This document shows, piece by piece, positions 63,737 to 63,902 of a DNA stretch of 63,902 nucleotides. How positions within the stretch are numbered: the stretch's first letter is position 1; each line of letters opens with the position of its first letter. The stretch lies in the NCBI GenBank assembly GCA_910577045.1, contig CAJTLB010000017.1, positions 1 to 63,902 of the forward strand, written 5' to 3'. Source of the DNA: an uncultured Lachnospiraceae bacterium (GTDB lineage: Bacteria; Bacillota; Clostridia; Lachnospirales; Lachnospiraceae). The notes beneath the pieces are model-generated. The model was not told the origin of the DNA. It saw only the letters and a program-made list of their open reading frames with translations, and ran no database searches. Made by a program: the position numbers and the translations under genes.

Positions 63737-63902
63737 TGCTGAAAGATCATTCACAGTTGAAATTACCATTATCACCTTATCAGGGGATTTACAATGCGAT
63801 CATTCCTGCAAATCATCTTTTGCGGAAGATAAAAGAGAACATCGATTTCAGTTTTGTAAATCCTATGCTGCGGAAACAGTATTGTGAAAATTTCGGACGC
63901 CC
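63737..63902 (+). mobile_element. IS1182-family transposase, N-terminal part cut by the window edge
   Basis: ATG at 63737 with GGAAGGAGG upstream. The 55 visible codons match the DUF772-type start of IS1182/IS5-like DDE transposases (SPYQGIYNAIIPANHLLRKI, then IDFSFV, then YCENFGRP). The rest lies outside the window, so integrity is unknown. Confidence 0.85.

Overview
The window looks like a chromosome segment of a low-GC, Gram-positive gut anaerobe of the Lachnospiraceae/Clostridia type. This rests on strong AGGAGG-like ribosome binding sites, two LplB/YtcP/YtcQ-type sugar ABC importers without their own ATPase, a decayed Rpn-type nuclease gene, tandem proteins with glucan/choline-binding-type wall repeats, and a DacF-type D,D-carboxypeptidase. 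The genus cannot be fixed from sequence alone.

Region 1 (1-15.5 kb) is a defence island. It opens with a decayed IS3 transposase. A type I restriction-modification operon follows on the minus strand, in the order hsdM, a small ORF, hsdS, a frameshifted ORF, hsdR. Next is a 1567-codon SMEK-like/P-loop NTPase protein, and then the 3' two thirds of a second, unrelated hsdR. Region 2 (15.8-19.9 kb) is a heterodimeric ABC exporter with a BlaI/MecI-type repressor. Region 3 (20.0-31.8 kb) is a carbohydrate operon on the minus strand: DapA-family lyase, two permeases, lipoprotein binding protein, BNR/sialidase-like protein, GH106-like hydrolase and L-fucose isomerase. A divergent IclR regulator and a near-consensus promoter followed by a 29-bp palindrome sit at its head. 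Region 4 (31.9-36.4 kb) is a mixed stretch: a methyltransferase, a GNAT acetyltransferase, hypotheticals, gene remnants and an AraC regulator.

Region 5 (36.5-46.9 kb) is a second sugar locus. It holds a KduD-like dehydrogenase, a LacI regulator, and a plus-strand operon of two permeases, a binding protein, a GH32 beta-fructosidase, fructokinase, a KDG-kinase-like enzyme and an unknown protein. Its promoter carries two back-to-back perfect 10-bp palindromes. The likely flow is import of fructosides, cytoplasmic hydrolysis and phosphorylation of fructose. Region 6 (46.9-54.5 kb) has the most unusual gene of the window, an in-frame fusion of a guanylate-kinase-like domain to a complete GH127 beta-L-arabinofuranosidase domain. 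It lies just downstream of an AAA-ATPase/RloB (AbiL-like) defence pair and near an Orn/Lys/Arg decarboxylase and an ABC-F protein.

Region 7 (54.6-63.9 kb) holds a DEDDh exonuclease, an acidic HEAT-like protein, a D,D-carboxypeptidase, an apparently intact IS200/IS605 element with TnpA and TnpB, two paralogous secreted wall-repeat proteins with matching promoters, a tRNA-Arg(CCT), and the start of an IS1182-type transposase cut by the window edge.
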